Below the pieces are notes generated by a model, which was not told the DNA's origin, did not search any database, and was given only the letters and a program-made list of their open reading frames with translations. The translations under genes and the position numbers were made by a program. 64,000 nt of DNA, from assembly GCF_014650715.1 (NCBI RefSeq), contig NZ_BMVM01000002.1, forward strand, positions 372,001 to 436,000, read 5' to 3'. Below, piece by piece: positions 9,390 through 17,737 of the stretch (positions are counted from its first letter, which is position 1; each line of letters begins with the position of its first letter). The DNA comes from Streptomyces bluensis. Its GTDB lineage: Bacteria > Actinomycetota > Actinomycetes > Streptomycetales > Streptomycetaceae.

Positions 9390-9680
9390 GTAGCGCCTTC
9401 CCGAGAGTCTCGCCCGCGCTGTTGGCTGCGGCCTTCTCGCTGGTCGGTCGCCGCCCTGCGTCGGGCAGGGGTTTGATGTTTATGCGGACCAAACCCTACT
9501 GGACGCCGTCCGGCGGCTTGCGGGAGGGGTGGGCAACGCGTGGCGGGTCGTGTGGGCGCCTGAGAACTCGGGAGTTCGGGTTGGATGGCGGGTGCGGGTT
9601 TGTCGTGGTTCCTCGCGCCCACGCGGCGGAGCCGCAAATGTCACAGCCCCGCACCCCTCCAGGGCGCTTAGCGTTGCTGT
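9390..9680. other. Divergent intergenic region between ctaC and a desulfurase gene
   Basis: This 291-bp spacer must hold the promoters for the oxidase operon (minus) and the desulfurase gene (plus). The part at about 9545-9650 resembles the dispersed Streptomyces palindromic repeat seen at 37741-37793 (GGGTCGTGTGG..., GGTTCCTCGCGCCC). I found no convincing operator, and no ribosome binding site of normal strength before the GTG at 9681. Confidence 0.5.
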
Positions 9681-11063
9681 GTGGCCTACTTCGACGCTGC
9701 TTCCGCTGCTCCTCTTCATCCTGTTGCCCGGCAGGCGCTGACCGCCTCGCTGGACGAGGGGTGGGCCGATCCTGCCCGGCTGTACCGGGAGGGGCGGCGG
9801 GCGCGGCTGTTGCTCGACGCGGCGCGGGAGGCGGCGGCCGAGGCCGTGGGGTGCCGGCCGGACGAGTTGGTGTTCACCGCTTCCGGTACGCGGGCGGTGC
9901 ATTCCGGGATCGCGGGGGCCCTGGCGGGGCGTCGCCGGGCCGGGACGCACCTGGTCGTGTCAAGCGTCGAACACTCTTCGGTGTTGCATGCAGCGGAGGC
10001 GCATGAGGCGGCGGGCGGCACGGTGACGCGGGTCGGTGTCGACCGCGCGGGTGCGGTCACCGCCGACGCGTACACCGCCGCGCTCCGCCCCGACACGGCC
10101 CTGGCCTGTCTGCAGTCGGCCAACCACGAGGTGGGTACGGAGCAGCCGGTGGCCGAGGTCGCGTCGGTGTGCCGTGGGGCCGGGGTGCCGTTGCTGGTGG
10201 ACGCGGCGCAGTCGTTGCCGTGGGGGCCGGTGGAGGGTGACTGGTCCTTGCTGGCGGCGAGTGCCCACAAATGGGGCGGGCCGTCGGGCGTCGGGCTGCT
10301 CGTCGTACGGAAGGGGGTGCGGTTCGCGCCCCTGGGCCCGGTGGACGAGCGGGAGTCGGGGCGGGCGGCCGGGTTCGAGAACATCCCGGCGATCGTGGCG
10401 GCGGCGGCCTCCCTGCGGGCCGTACACGCCGAGGCGGCCCAGGAGGCGGTGCGGCTGCGGGAGTTGACGGAGCGGATCCGGGCGCGGGTGCCGGGGTCGG
10501 TGCCCGACGTGGAGGTGGTGGGGGATCCGGTGCGGCGGCTGCCGGGCGTGGTCACCTTCTCCTGTCTCTATGTCGACGGGGAGACATTGCTGCACGAGCT
10601 GGACCGGGCCGGCTTCTCCGTTTCATCCGGTTCGTCCTGCACGAGCAGCACACTGACGCCGAGCCATGTGCTGAAGGCGATGGGGGTGCTGAGCGAGGGC
10701 AACGTCCGCGTCTCGCTGCCGCCGGGCACACCGGAGGAGGACGTCGAACGGTTCCTCGACGTCCTGCCGGGTGCGGTGTCGGCGGTCCGCGAGAAGCTGG
10801 GCGCCCCGGTCACGGCCCCCGCGGCGACCGCGCGGGAGGACGCCCTCGTCGTGGACTCGCTCGGCAGGCGCTGCCCGATCCCCGTCATCGAGCTGGCCAA
10901 GGTCATCGGGGACGTCCCGGTCGGCGGCACGGTCCGCGTCCTGTCGGACGACGAGGCCGCGCGTCTGGACATTCCGGCGTGGTGCGAGATGCGGGGGCAG
11001 GAGTACGTGGGTGAGGAGCCGGCGGAGCGGGGTTCGGCCTACGTGGTCCGCCGGCTGTCGTAG
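9681..11063 (+). CDS. Cysteine desulfurase with C-terminal TusA-like sulfur-carrier domain
   Basis: This PLP enzyme takes sulfur from cysteine and probably hands it to its own sulfur-carrier domain. Residues 1-375 are a NifS/IscS-type aminotransferase fold: PLP lysine Lys197 in SAHKWGG, an NHEVGTEQP motif, and the persulfide Cys320 in SSGSSCTSST. Residues 388-460 are TusA-like, with Cys398 in LGRRCPIPVIEL matching the persulfide cysteine of TusA. The start is GTG at 9681, giving MAYFDAASAAP, the usual N-terminus. Neighbouring genes include erpA and nadA, so a role in Fe-S assembly or tRNA thiolation is plausible. The main suf-type desulfurase is expected elsewhere in the genome. The fusion is the notable point. 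Confidence 0.93.
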   Translation: MAYFDAASAAPLHPVARQALTASLDEGWADPARLYREGRRARLLLDAAREAAAEAVGCRPDELVFTASGTRAVHSGIAGALAGRRRAGTHLVVSSVEHSSVLHAAEAHEAAGGTVTRVGVDRAGAVTADAYTAALRPDTALACLQSANHEVGTEQPVAEVASVCRGAGVPLLVDAAQSLPWGPVEGDWSLLAASAHKWGGPSGVGLLVVRKGVRFAPLGPVDERESGRAAGFENIPAIVAAAASLRAVHAEAAQEAVRLRELTERIRARVPGSVPDVEVVGDPVRRLPGVVTFSCLYVDGETLLHELDRAGFSVSSGSSCTSSTLTPSHVLKAMGVLSEGNVRVSLPPGTPEEDVERFLDVLPGAVSAVREKLGAPVTAPAATAREDALVVDSLGRRCPIPVIELAKVIGDVPVGGTVRVLSDDEAARLDIPAWCEMRGQEYVGEEPAERGSAYVVRRLS

Positions 11064-11076
11064 CTGTCGTAGCTGT

Positions 11077-11095
11077 CGGCTCCGGGCCGGAGCCG
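11077..11095. terminator. Short hairpin between convergent genes
   Basis: CGGCTCCG and CGGAGCCG flank a 3-nt loop just after a tandem CTGTCGTAG duplication that includes the desulfurase stop codon. It sits between the convergent desulfurase and PfkB kinase genes. There is no T-tract, so its strength is doubtful. Confidence 0.5.
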
Positions 11096-11102
11096 GTACG
11101 CC

Positions 11103-12077
11103 TCAGCTCAGGTGCGCCCGCACGTCGGAGGCCGCCTCGTCGCCGTACGCCTTGGCGAAGCGCTCCATGAAGTGGGCGCGGCGCAGCCGGTACTCCTGGG
11201 TGCCGACCGTCTCGATGACGAGCGTGGCGAGCATGCAGCCGACCTGGGCCGCGCGCTCCAGGGAGACGCCCCAGGCGAGACCGGAGAGGAAGCCCGCGCG
11301 GAAGGCGTCGCCGACACCCGTCGGGTCGGCCTTGCGCTCCTCCTCGGGGCAGCCGACCTCGATCGGCGCCTCACCGGCCCGCTCGACGCGCACGCCCTGC
11401 GCGCCGAGGGTGGTGACGCGATGGCCGACCTTGGAGAGGATCTCGGCGTCCGTCCAGCCCGTCTTGGACTCGATGAGGCCCTTCTCGTACTCGTTGGAGA
11501 AGAGGTACGTCGCGCCGTCCAGCAGTATGCGGATCTCGTCGCCGTCCATGCGCGCGATCTGCTGGGAGAAGTCCGCGGCGAAGGGGATGCCCCGGGAGCG
11601 GCACTCCTCGGTGTGGCGCAGCATCGCCTCGGGGTCGTCCGCGCCGACGGAGACGAGGTCGAGGCCGCCGACCCGGTCGGCGACGGTCTTCAGCTCGATG
11701 AGGCGGGCCTCGCTCATGGCGCCGGTGTAGAAGGAGCCGATCTGGTTGTGGTCGGCGTCCGTGGTGCATACGAAGCGGGCCGTGTGCAGCGTCTCGGAGA
11801 TGCGCACCGAGGCCGTGTCGACGCCGTGCCGGTCCAGCCATGCCCGGTAGTCGTCGAAGTCCTGGCCCGCCGCGCCGACGAGGATCGGCTTCGTGCCCAG
11901 CTGCCCCATGCCGAAGGCGATGTTCGCGCCGACTCCTCCCCTGCGGACGTCGAGTTTGTCGACCAGGAAGGAGAGGGAGACCGTGTGCAGCTGATCCGCG
12001 ACGAACTGGTCCGCGAAACGGCCGGGGAAGGTCATGAGGTGGTCGTTGGCGATGGAGCCGGTGACTGCGATACGCAC
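11103..12077 (-). CDS. PfkB-family sugar/nucleoside kinase, adenosine-kinase-like
   Basis: This ribokinase-fold kinase has 324 residues. The N-terminal substrate motif GGVGANIAFGMGQLG (about 47-61) and the C-terminal PfkB signature DPTGVGDAFRAGF, with catalytic base Asp257, are intact. The start MRIAVTGSIANDHLM and the overall pattern resemble the actinobacterial adenosine kinase (AdoK) group rather than fructokinases, but the substrate cannot be proved from sequence. It converges on the desulfurase gene and diverges from the small gene at 12212. A prominent nested palindrome lies 45-91 bp upstream of its start and could control it. Confidence 0.88.
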   Translation of the reverse strand: MRIAVTGSIANDHLMTFPGRFADQFVADQLHTVSLSFLVDKLDVRRGGVGANIAFGMGQLGTKPILVGAAGQDFDDYRAWLDRHGVDTASVRISETLHTARFVCTTDADHNQIGSFYTGAMSEARLIELKTVADRVGGLDLVSVGADDPEAMLRHTEECRSRGIPFAADFSQQIARMDGDEIRILLDGATYLFSNEYEKGLIESKTGWTDAEILSKVGHRVTTLGAQGVRVERAGEAPIEVGCPEEERKADPTGVGDAFRAGFLSGLAWGVSLERAAQVGCMLATLVIETVGTQEYRLRRAHFMERFAKAYGDEAASDVRAHLS

Positions 12078-12121
12078 GGCTAGGACACGCTCCTGCGACG
12101 TGAGGGGATTGACGGTTCACG

Positions 12122-12179
12122 CTATCGGGTTGCCCTCCCGCACTGAAGCGGGAGAAACTACCCGATAGTAGGTCTTTTT
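12122..12179. promoter_or_regulatory. Nested inverted repeat with T-tract: candidate attenuator or operator
   Basis: The outer arms CTATCGGGT (12122-12130) and ACCCGATAG (12160-12168) enclose inner arms CTCCCGC (12135-12141) and GCGGGAG (12148-12154) with a 6-nt loop. On the plus strand this is followed by TAGGTCTTTTT, so it reads as an intrinsic terminator, yet no plus-strand gene ends here. The right arm can alternatively fold locally as CTAC-CCGATA-GTAG. It could be an attenuator in the leader of the 12212 gene, or a protein-binding palindrome for the divergent kinase promoter. Confidence 0.55.
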
Positions 12180-12211
12180 CCTCCACTCCGACGGTGCATA
12201 CGGTTTCCGCC

Positions 12212-12430
12212 ATGACGAACCTCAAGGACCGCGAGGTCCACCGCTCCGCCCCGCTCGACACGGAAGGCGGTCTCGCGGACCTGCGCGGCGACTGTGCCCG
12301 GATGGCGCCGCACTGGGCGGCCCCCGACCGGATCACTGCCCTCCCGGTGTCCCCGTCACTCATCCACGGGGTGACGGTGCCCCCGGCGTCGGCCCGCCTC
12401 CTGGACGCGATGTCCGACTACGGCGACTGA
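12212..12430 (+). CDS. Small conserved Streptomyces protein, unknown function
   Basis: The short reading frame gives a 72-residue protein starting MTNLKDREVHRS; an in-frame GTG six codons upstream (12194) is an alternative. It has no signal, membrane span, Cys pair or recognisable domain. The middle is Pro/Ala-rich (VSPSLIHGVTVPPASARLL) and the end acidic (MSDYGD). A gene of this kind is, from memory, conserved at this position in other streptomycetes. Its leader carries the nested hairpin at 12122-12168, which makes regulated expression possible. I can assign no function. Confidence 0.6.
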   Translation: MTNLKDREVHRSAPLDTEGGLADLRGDCARMAPHWAAPDRITALPVSPSLIHGVTVPPASARLLDAMSDYGD

Positions 12431-12586
12431 GTGACAGGGGGCGCCCGGACAGGGAACCGCGCGCTCCCCCGCCGCGTCCCATCGCTGTCCCCCTTGAAGG
12501 GGATCCGGTTTACGACCCTTCCGTGCCCCTCCTACCTGGCAGGACCGGGTCACCTGGGACAGCTGTGGAGCTGAAGGAGCGATGCG

Positions 12587-14317
12587 GTGAGCACCGAGCG
12601 ACCCGACAACGACGCGAAACCCGACGCCACCGAGGCCGCTGAGGCCAAGGGCGACAGCGGCGGGGCCAAGGGCACCGAGGAGCCTGCGAGCCCCGGGCAG
12701 CCCGCGCGCCCCGAGGAACCCGCGGGTCCAAAAGCCCCCTCGCCCGCCGGAAGCGACGTGAGCGCCGACGCCACCGAAGGCGTCAAGGAGGTCAAGGGAG
12801 TCAAGGAGGTCAACGGCGTCGAGGAGGTCAAGGGCGTCGAGGGCACTGTGGGCGACGATGAGCCCAAGGTCCGGCGTGGGCGTTCCTCCGTGCTCATCGC
12901 CTCCGTGGCGGCCGCGGTGCTGCTCGTCGGAGGCGGCGGGGCCTACCTCACCGCGAGCACCACCGGCGGTTCCGGCGGCGGCAGCGACTCCGGTGCCCCG
13001 GCCGGCGACGGCACTCCCCCGCCGCTGGCCCTCGACGGCTACACCGAGGGCGGTACGAACGGAATCGCCCCCGGCGAGCCCCACCCCAACGGCGTGACCT
13101 ACCGCGCCGACGGCACCCTCCCCGCCGGCCCGGACTCCGCGCCCGTCTACCGGTCGGCCGGCGACGTGACCTCGGCCGAGGTGGCCCGCCTCGCGAAGGC
13201 CCTCGGTGTCGAGGGAACCCCGAAGATCGAGGACGGCACCTGGAAGGTGGGCGCTTCGAAGGACGGTTCCGGGCCGAGCCTCCAGGTGAACAAGGACGCG
13301 CCGGGCACGTGGACGTTCAGCCGGTACGCACCCGGCACCGACAACTGCCGGAAGGCCGACGTCTGCGCCTCGGCCCCGGGCACCGCGGCCGGGGGTGACC
13401 CGGTCAGCGAGGCCGCGGCGAAGGAGGCGGCCGCCCCGGTGCTCAAGGCCGTCGGCCAGGACGCGGCGAAGCTGGACGCCACCCAGGTCGCGGGCGCCGT
13501 CCGGACGGTGAACGCCGAGCCCGAGGTCGGCGGGCTGCCCACGTACGGCTGGACGACCGGCATCCAGGTCGGCGCCGACGGCCAAGTGACCGGCGGCAGC
13601 GGCAACGTGAAGACACCGGTCAAGGGGGACACGTACCCCGTCGTCGGCGCGGACAAGGCGCTGGACCTGATGAACGGACGGGGCCAGGCCACCGGCGGCA
13701 GCACACGCAAGGGCATCGGCGGTTGCGCCAGTCCCGTACCACTGAAGGGCGAGGACGAGGCTTCGTGCGAGGCGGCGACCGCGGCTCCGGCACCGGAGCC
13801 GGTCACCGTCGTCGACGACGCCGTCTTCGGGCTGGCCGCGCGCTTCACGGAGGGCCGGCCGGTGCTCGTGCCGTCCTGGCTGTTCCAGGTGCGGCCGGAG
13901 GGGGCCGGCGCGGGCTTCACGGTGACGCACCCGGCGGTCGACCCGGCGTACCTGACCGCGCCCGAGCCGCCGTCGTCGGTCACGCCGTCGCCGCTCACCC
14001 CGGGCGAGCCCTCGGGCTCGGCGCCGAAGACACGCAACGTCCCGGTCGAGGGCTACACGGCGAAGGGCAAGGACCTGACCGTGAGCTTCTGGGGCGGGGT
14101 GTGCGGCGAGTACTCGGCGTCGGCGGACGAGGCGAACGGAAAGGTGACGGTCACCGTGACCGAGAAGCCGTCCGGCAAGGTCTGCATCCTGATCGCGAAG
14201 GCCATGGAGCGCACGGTGCGGCTGGACAAGCCGCTCGACGGCCGGGAGGTCGTGGGCACGAACGGCAAGGAGATCCCGAAGGGGAGCCTCACCGACCGTG
14301 CGCCGAGCGCCAGGTAG
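12587..14317 (+). CDS. Single-pass membrane protein with large extracytoplasmic domain
   Basis: The 576-residue protein has no domain I recognise. Residues 1-97 are cytoplasmic, acidic and disordered, with a V-K/E-E-V repeat at 66-86 (GVKEVKGVKEVNG...). A single membrane helix lies at about 101-122 (SSVLIASVAAAVLLVGGGGAY). A Gly/Ser linker and an exported domain of about 440 residues follow, with Cys residues that could pair (NCRKADVC; GGCASP; ASCEAA; GVCGEY; KVCILI). The topology resembles anti-sigma or sensor-type membrane proteins without a known cytoplasmic effector domain. The start is GTG at 12587, with GAAGGAGC 6-13 bp upstream. A strong terminator follows. Conserved in Streptomyces as far as I recall. 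Confidence 0.8.
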   Translation: MSTERPDNDAKPDATEAAEAKGDSGGAKGTEEPASPGQPARPEEPAGPKAPSPAGSDVSADATEGVKEVKGVKEVNGVEEVKGVEGTVGDDEPKVRRGRSSVLIASVAAAVLLVGGGGAYLTASTTGGSGGGSDSGAPAGDGTPPPLALDGYTEGGTNGIAPGEPHPNGVTYRADGTLPAGPDSAPVYRSAGDVTSAEVARLAKALGVEGTPKIEDGTWKVGASKDGSGPSLQVNKDAPGTWTFSRYAPGTDNCRKADVCASAPGTAAGGDPVSEAAAKEAAAPVLKAVGQDAAKLDATQVAGAVRTVNAEPEVGGLPTYGWTTGIQVGADGQVTGGSGNVKTPVKGDTYPVVGADKALDLMNGRGQATGGSTRKGIGGCASPVPLKGEDEASCEAATAAPAPEPVTVVDDAVFGLAARFTEGRPVLVPSWLFQVRPEGAGAGFTVTHPAVDPAYLTAPEPPSSVTPSPLTPGEPSGSAPKTRNVPVEGYTAKGKDLTVSFWGGVCGEYSASADEANGKVTVTVTEKPSGKVCILIAKAMERTVRLDKPLDGREVVGTNGKEIPKGSLTDRAPSAR

Positions 14318-14333
14318 GTCACCGGTACGCACG

Positions 14334-14372
14334 CGAAGGCGGCGTCCCCGTCGGAGGGGGACGCCGCCTTCG
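14334..14372. terminator. 16-bp perfect hairpin between convergent genes
   Basis: Arms CGAAGGCGGCGTCCCC (14334-14349) and GGGGACGCCGCCTTCG (14357-14372) flank a 7-nt loop. It separates the membrane-protein gene (plus) from erpA (minus). Confidence 0.85.
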
Positions 14373-14428
14373 TACGCGCTGGGTGCGTGCGGGGTACGCC
14401 CGCTGCGTGCGCCGGAAGGGCGGGCGGC

Positions 14429-14785
14429 TCAGTTGAAGGAGTCGCCGCAGGCGCAGGAACCCGTGGCGTTCGGGTTGTCGATCGTGAAGCCCTGCTTCTC
14501 GATGGTGTCGACGAAGTCGATGGTGGCGCCGCCGAGGTACGGGGCGCTCATGCGGTCGGTGACGACCTTGACTCCGTCGAAGTCCTTCTCGACGTCGCCG
14601 TCGAGGGAACGCTCGTCGAAGAACAGCTGGTACCGCAGGCCGGAGCAGCCGCCGGGCTGGACGGCGACGCGCAGCGCCAGGTCGTCACGGCCTTCCTGGT
14701 CGAGCAGGGCCTTGACCTTGGCCGCGGCGGCGTCGGTCAGGATGATGCCGTCGGTGACGGTGGTGGTCTCGTCCGATACGGACAT
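14429..14785 (-). CDS. erpA: Iron-sulfur cluster insertion protein ErpA (A-type carrier)
   Basis: This 118-residue A-type carrier delivers Fe-S clusters to target enzymes. The three conserved cysteines are Cys47 in PGGCSGLRY and Cys111/Cys113 in the C-terminal GSCACGDSF. The fold-typical LxDG and SAPYLGGATIDFV stretches are present. It faces nadA across a 369-bp divergent region. Its neighbours are the [4Fe-4S] enzyme NadA and, about 4 kb away, a cysteine desulfurase, which supports a local Fe-S theme. Likely clients in this window are NadA, LipA and the Rieske protein, though this is inference. Confidence 0.95.
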   Translation of the reverse strand: MSVSDETTTVTDGIILTDAAAAKVKALLDQEGRDDLALRVAVQPGGCSGLRYQLFFDERSLDGDVEKDFDGVKVVTDRMSAPYLGGATIDFVDTIEKQGFTIDNPNATGSCACGDSFN

Positions 14786-15012
14786 CTACATCTCTCCCGG
14801 TTTGTACGGAGACTGCTTGCCGACGTGTCCAACCGGCCGGGCCGCGGATTCATTCCGGGCCGGGCGGTTTCCTTCGCGTCTCTCTTCATGCTCGCACATG
14901 GGCCGTGGAGCGGGCAGCGCCCTGTGGACGGGAGCGGTCGCGAGCCGCCAGGCGAAGCTCCGAACCGACGTGGCCGGGCCGTCGAGCGGGCCGCCGGGAT
15001 TCATGTCACATC

Positions 15013-15064
15013 GACGCTATGGCCATCGTCAAAGTGACGTGAAGCGGTTATGATAGATAGCGTC
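15013..15064. promoter_or_regulatory. Inverted repeat around a possible nadA promoter
   Basis: GACGCTAT (15013-15020) and ATAGCGTC (15057-15064) are inverted copies 36 bp apart. Between them lies TATGAT (15049-15054), a good -10, with TCGTCA (15026-15031) as a weak -35 at 17 bp spacing. The arrangement would let a dimeric or looping regulator cover the nadA promoter. No match to a known NAD regulator is claimed. Confidence 0.4.
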
Positions 15065-15154
15065 AATTCGACGAAAAGCCGTAACGGTGTCCCGCATGTC
15101 CCGCCGGTCCGGAATCCCGGACCGGCGAGCCGCAGAACAGAAAGGGTGCGTGCA

Positions 15155-16339
15155 GTGACCACCGCCCAGACCCAGGAGCTCGACGTACAGCCGACGCCCC
15201 TCGCCCTGCTGCTGCTCGGCCGTGAGGCCGACCCGAGGAGCGAGCGCGGTGTCGAGTGCCCCGGCGACCTGCCCTCCCCCTCCGACCCCGACCTGGTGGA
15301 GCGCGCCCGCGCGGCCAAGGCGAAGCTCGGGGACAAGGTCTTCGTGCTCGGCCACCACTACCAGCGCGACGAGGTCATCCAGTTCGCGGACGTCACGGGT
15401 GACTCCTTCAAGCTGGCCCGGGAGGCGGCGGCGCGCCCGGAGGCGGAGTACATCGTGTTCTGCGGCGTGCACTTCATGGCCGAGTCCGCGGACATCCTGA
15501 CGAGCGACGACCAGAAGGTGGTCCTGCCGGACCTGGCCGCCGGCTGCTCCATGGCCGACATGGCGACGGCCGAACAGGTCGCCGAGTGCTGGGACGTGCT
15601 GACGGAGGCAGGGATCGCCCAGCAGGTCGTCCCCGTCTCGTACATGAACTCCTCGGCGGACATCAAGGCCTTCACGGGCAGGCACGGCGGCACGATCTGC
15701 ACGTCCTCGAACGCGAAGCGGGCCCTGGAGTGGGCCTTCCAGCAGGGTGAGAAGGTGCTCTTCCTGCCGGACCAGCACCTCGGCCGCAACACGGCGGTGC
15801 GGGACATGGGGATGTCGCCGGCCGACTGCGTGGTCTACAACCCGCACAAGCCGGGTGGAGGCGTGAGCGTCGACGAACTCCGGGCCGCGAAGATGATCCT
15901 CTGGCGGGGCCACTGCTCCGTCCACGGCCGCTTCAGCCTCGACTCGGTGAACGACGTGCGTGAGCGCATCCCGGGGGTCAACGTCCTCGTCCACCCCGAG
16001 TGCAAGCACGAGGTCGTGGCGGCGGCGGACCACGTGGGCTCCACGGAGTACATCATCAAGGCCCTGGAGGCGGCCCCGGCGGGCTCCAAGTGGGCGATCG
16101 GCACGGAGCTGAACCTCGTCCGGCGGCTGGCGAATCGTTTCGCGCCCGAGGGCAAGGAGATCGTGTTCCTCGACAAGACGGTCTGCTTCTGCTCCACCAT
16201 GAACCGCATCGACCTGCCGCATCTGGTGTGGGCCCTGGAATCCCTGGCCGAGGGCAACCTCGTCAACCGCATCCAGGTCGACAAGGAGACCGAGACGTAC
16301 GCGAAGCTGGCACTGGAGCGGATGCTGGCACTGCCGTAG
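15155..16339 (+). CDS. nadA: Quinolinate synthase NadA
   Basis: This [4Fe-4S] enzyme condenses iminoaspartate with dihydroxyacetone phosphate to quinolinate in de novo NAD synthesis. From the GTG at 15155 it has 394 residues, matching the long actinobacterial type. Motifs seen are LGHHYQRDEV, FCGVHFMAESA, DLAAGCSMAD, the CTSSNAKRALEW segment, LGRNTA, HPECKHEV and the C-terminal CFCSTMNRIDL; Cys residues in these segments hold the cluster. The frame is open 35 codons further upstream but lacks family similarity. GAAAGGG sits about 10 bp before the chosen GTG. nadB and nadC are not next to it here, so it appears to be a single-gene unit. Confidence 0.96.
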   Translation: MTTAQTQELDVQPTPLALLLLGREADPRSERGVECPGDLPSPSDPDLVERARAAKAKLGDKVFVLGHHYQRDEVIQFADVTGDSFKLAREAAARPEAEYIVFCGVHFMAESADILTSDDQKVVLPDLAAGCSMADMATAEQVAECWDVLTEAGIAQQVVPVSYMNSSADIKAFTGRHGGTICTSSNAKRALEWAFQQGEKVLFLPDQHLGRNTAVRDMGMSPADCVVYNPHKPGGGVSVDELRAAKMILWRGHCSVHGRFSLDSVNDVRERIPGVNVLVHPECKHEVVAAADHVGSTEYIIKALEAAPAGSKWAIGTELNLVRRLANRFAPEGKEIVFLDKTVCFCSTMNRIDLPHLVWALESLAEGNLVNRIQVDKETETYAKLALERMLALP

Positions 16340-16367
16340 CGTCCTTCCCACCGCCGTACGCCGATGC

Positions 16368-16400
16368 CGGGCGCCCCTACGGAAGGGGCGCCCGCGTTTT
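16368..16400. terminator. Intrinsic terminator between nadA and a convergent gene
   Basis: CGGGCGCCCC (16368-16377) and GGGGCGCCCG (16385-16394) flank a 7-nt loop, with TTTT at 16397-16400. Only 2 bp separate it from the stop codon of the minus-strand gene at 16403. Confidence 0.8.
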
Positions 16401-16402
16401 GC

Positions 16403-17737
16403 CTACTCCCCCACCTGCTCGGCGCACGCCACCCGGATCTCCTCCAGCAGCGCTGGGTAGTGCTCGCCGTACGTGTTCACCGCGTGCCACACCGCGTCCA
16501 GTGCCGCCCTCAGCGGGGCGGGCTCGGCGGCGGCAAGCACGGCGGGAAGAGCGAAGTGCGGCTGTGAGATCCGCTCGGGGCCGCGCGGATTGCCGGAGGC
16601 ATGCACCACCACGGCGGCGGCGTGCCCCACGGCTCCGGTCGGTGTCAGCTTCTCGTCGGCGGGCACCGTCGGTACCAAAGCGCCCAGTGCCCGGCCGAGG
16701 CCCCGCCGCCTTCGCGTGTTGTCCCCCGACTCCACGGCCGGGACCCACTTCCACCCGGCCGCCGCCGGGGGCGTCGGTGGGCGGTATGGCGGTCGCTCGG
16801 GAGGTATCGCCTCGAACACCGACTGCTTCGGGACCCGCGGGTCGGAGCGCAGGGTCTCCCGCAGCCGGGCCGCGTCGTCGAACAGCGGCGGCAGCGGACG
16901 TCTCCCCGTCAACGCGGTGAGCGCCTCGGAGACCCACGGCACGTCGGTCAGGCCCGCCGCCTCGCAGGCCCGCCGTGCGGCCAGCGACGCCACCGCACGC
17001 TGGACCTCGGGACTCGCGGCATCAAGCGCGTGCACCAAGTCGCTGTCGAAGCGGAGCAGACCGCGGACATTGCCGCCGACACCGCGCAGCCTCTCGCTCG
17101 GCAGCCGTCCGCCCCACTCCCACTGCTCGCGGTGCAGTCGCCGCTCCTCTGCGGCCCGTTCCTCCGCCTGGCGGGCCAGGCGTTCGGTCTCGGCGCGCTG
17201 CTCGGGTGTGGGTGGTGGCGGAAGTTCGCGCGCGTAGCGGTGCCAGTACGCGGCGTTCCGCGAGGTCTGGCGGACCACGCGGTCCGGTCGGGGCGGCGCG
17301 GGCCAGAACTGCAGGAGGTAGCTGTCCGCCTGTGGCTGCCCGGCCCCTCTGGTGTCGAGCGCTCGTCCCTCGTCCATCCCCCGGGCGCAGTATCGCACCC
17401 GGTAGTCGGTCCGGGCGAGATCCAGGTCCCATGCGGCCTCGCCCGCCCACTGCACCAAATTCGTGCGTTCCGACACCGGGCAGAAGGACACCTCCACCAC
17501 GTCCTCCCAGACCGGTTCCAGCGGAGGGGCCTCGTCGTGGACCTCGACGATGAAGCCGACGCTGCCCGTGTGCAGTCCGGTGATCAGCCAGAGCACACCC
17601 GGGAACGCGGCCCCGCACAGCCCCGCGCTCTGGCCTGCGAACGCCTCGGAGAGGTCCGGGATCACGCTGTCCGGATCACTCTCGACATAGATCTGACTGT
17701 AGTGAACATGCACCTCGCCTGTGACCGGCCTGCGCAC
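16403..17737 (-). CDS. Hypothetical Streptomyces protein, 444 aa
   Basis: No domain is recognised. The N-terminal part (about 1-150) looks globular and beta-rich, with several Trp residues. A charged, probably helical segment at about 172-215 (ETERLARQAEERAAEERRLHREQWE) could form a coiled coil. The C-terminal half is Arg/Pro-rich with a basic stretch NTRRRRGLGRAL near 340. No membrane helix or signal is seen. The GTG at 17737 is preceded by a strong purine-rich site (GAAGGGGGG), which supports the start. It is a probable accessory gene because it sits beside a WhiJ-like cassette; a link to that cassette is only positional. Confidence 0.7.
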   Translation of the reverse strand: MRRPVTGEVHVHYSQIYVESDPDSVIPDLSEAFAGQSAGLCGAAFPGVLWLITGLHTGSVGFIVEVHDEAPPLEPVWEDVVEVSFCPVSERTNLVQWAGEAAWDLDLARTDYRVRYCARGMDEGRALDTRGAGQPQADSYLLQFWPAPPRPDRVVRQTSRNAAYWHRYARELPPPPTPEQRAETERLARQAEERAAEERRLHREQWEWGGRLPSERLRGVGGNVRGLLRFDSDLVHALDAASPEVQRAVASLAARRACEAAGLTDVPWVSEALTALTGRRPLPPLFDDAARLRETLRSDPRVPKQSVFEAIPPERPPYRPPTPPAAAGWKWVPAVESGDNTRRRRGLGRALGALVPTVPADEKLTPTGAVGHAAAVVVHASGNPRGPERISQPHFALPAVLAAAEPAPLRAALDAVWHAVNTYGEHYPALLEEIRVACAEQVGE

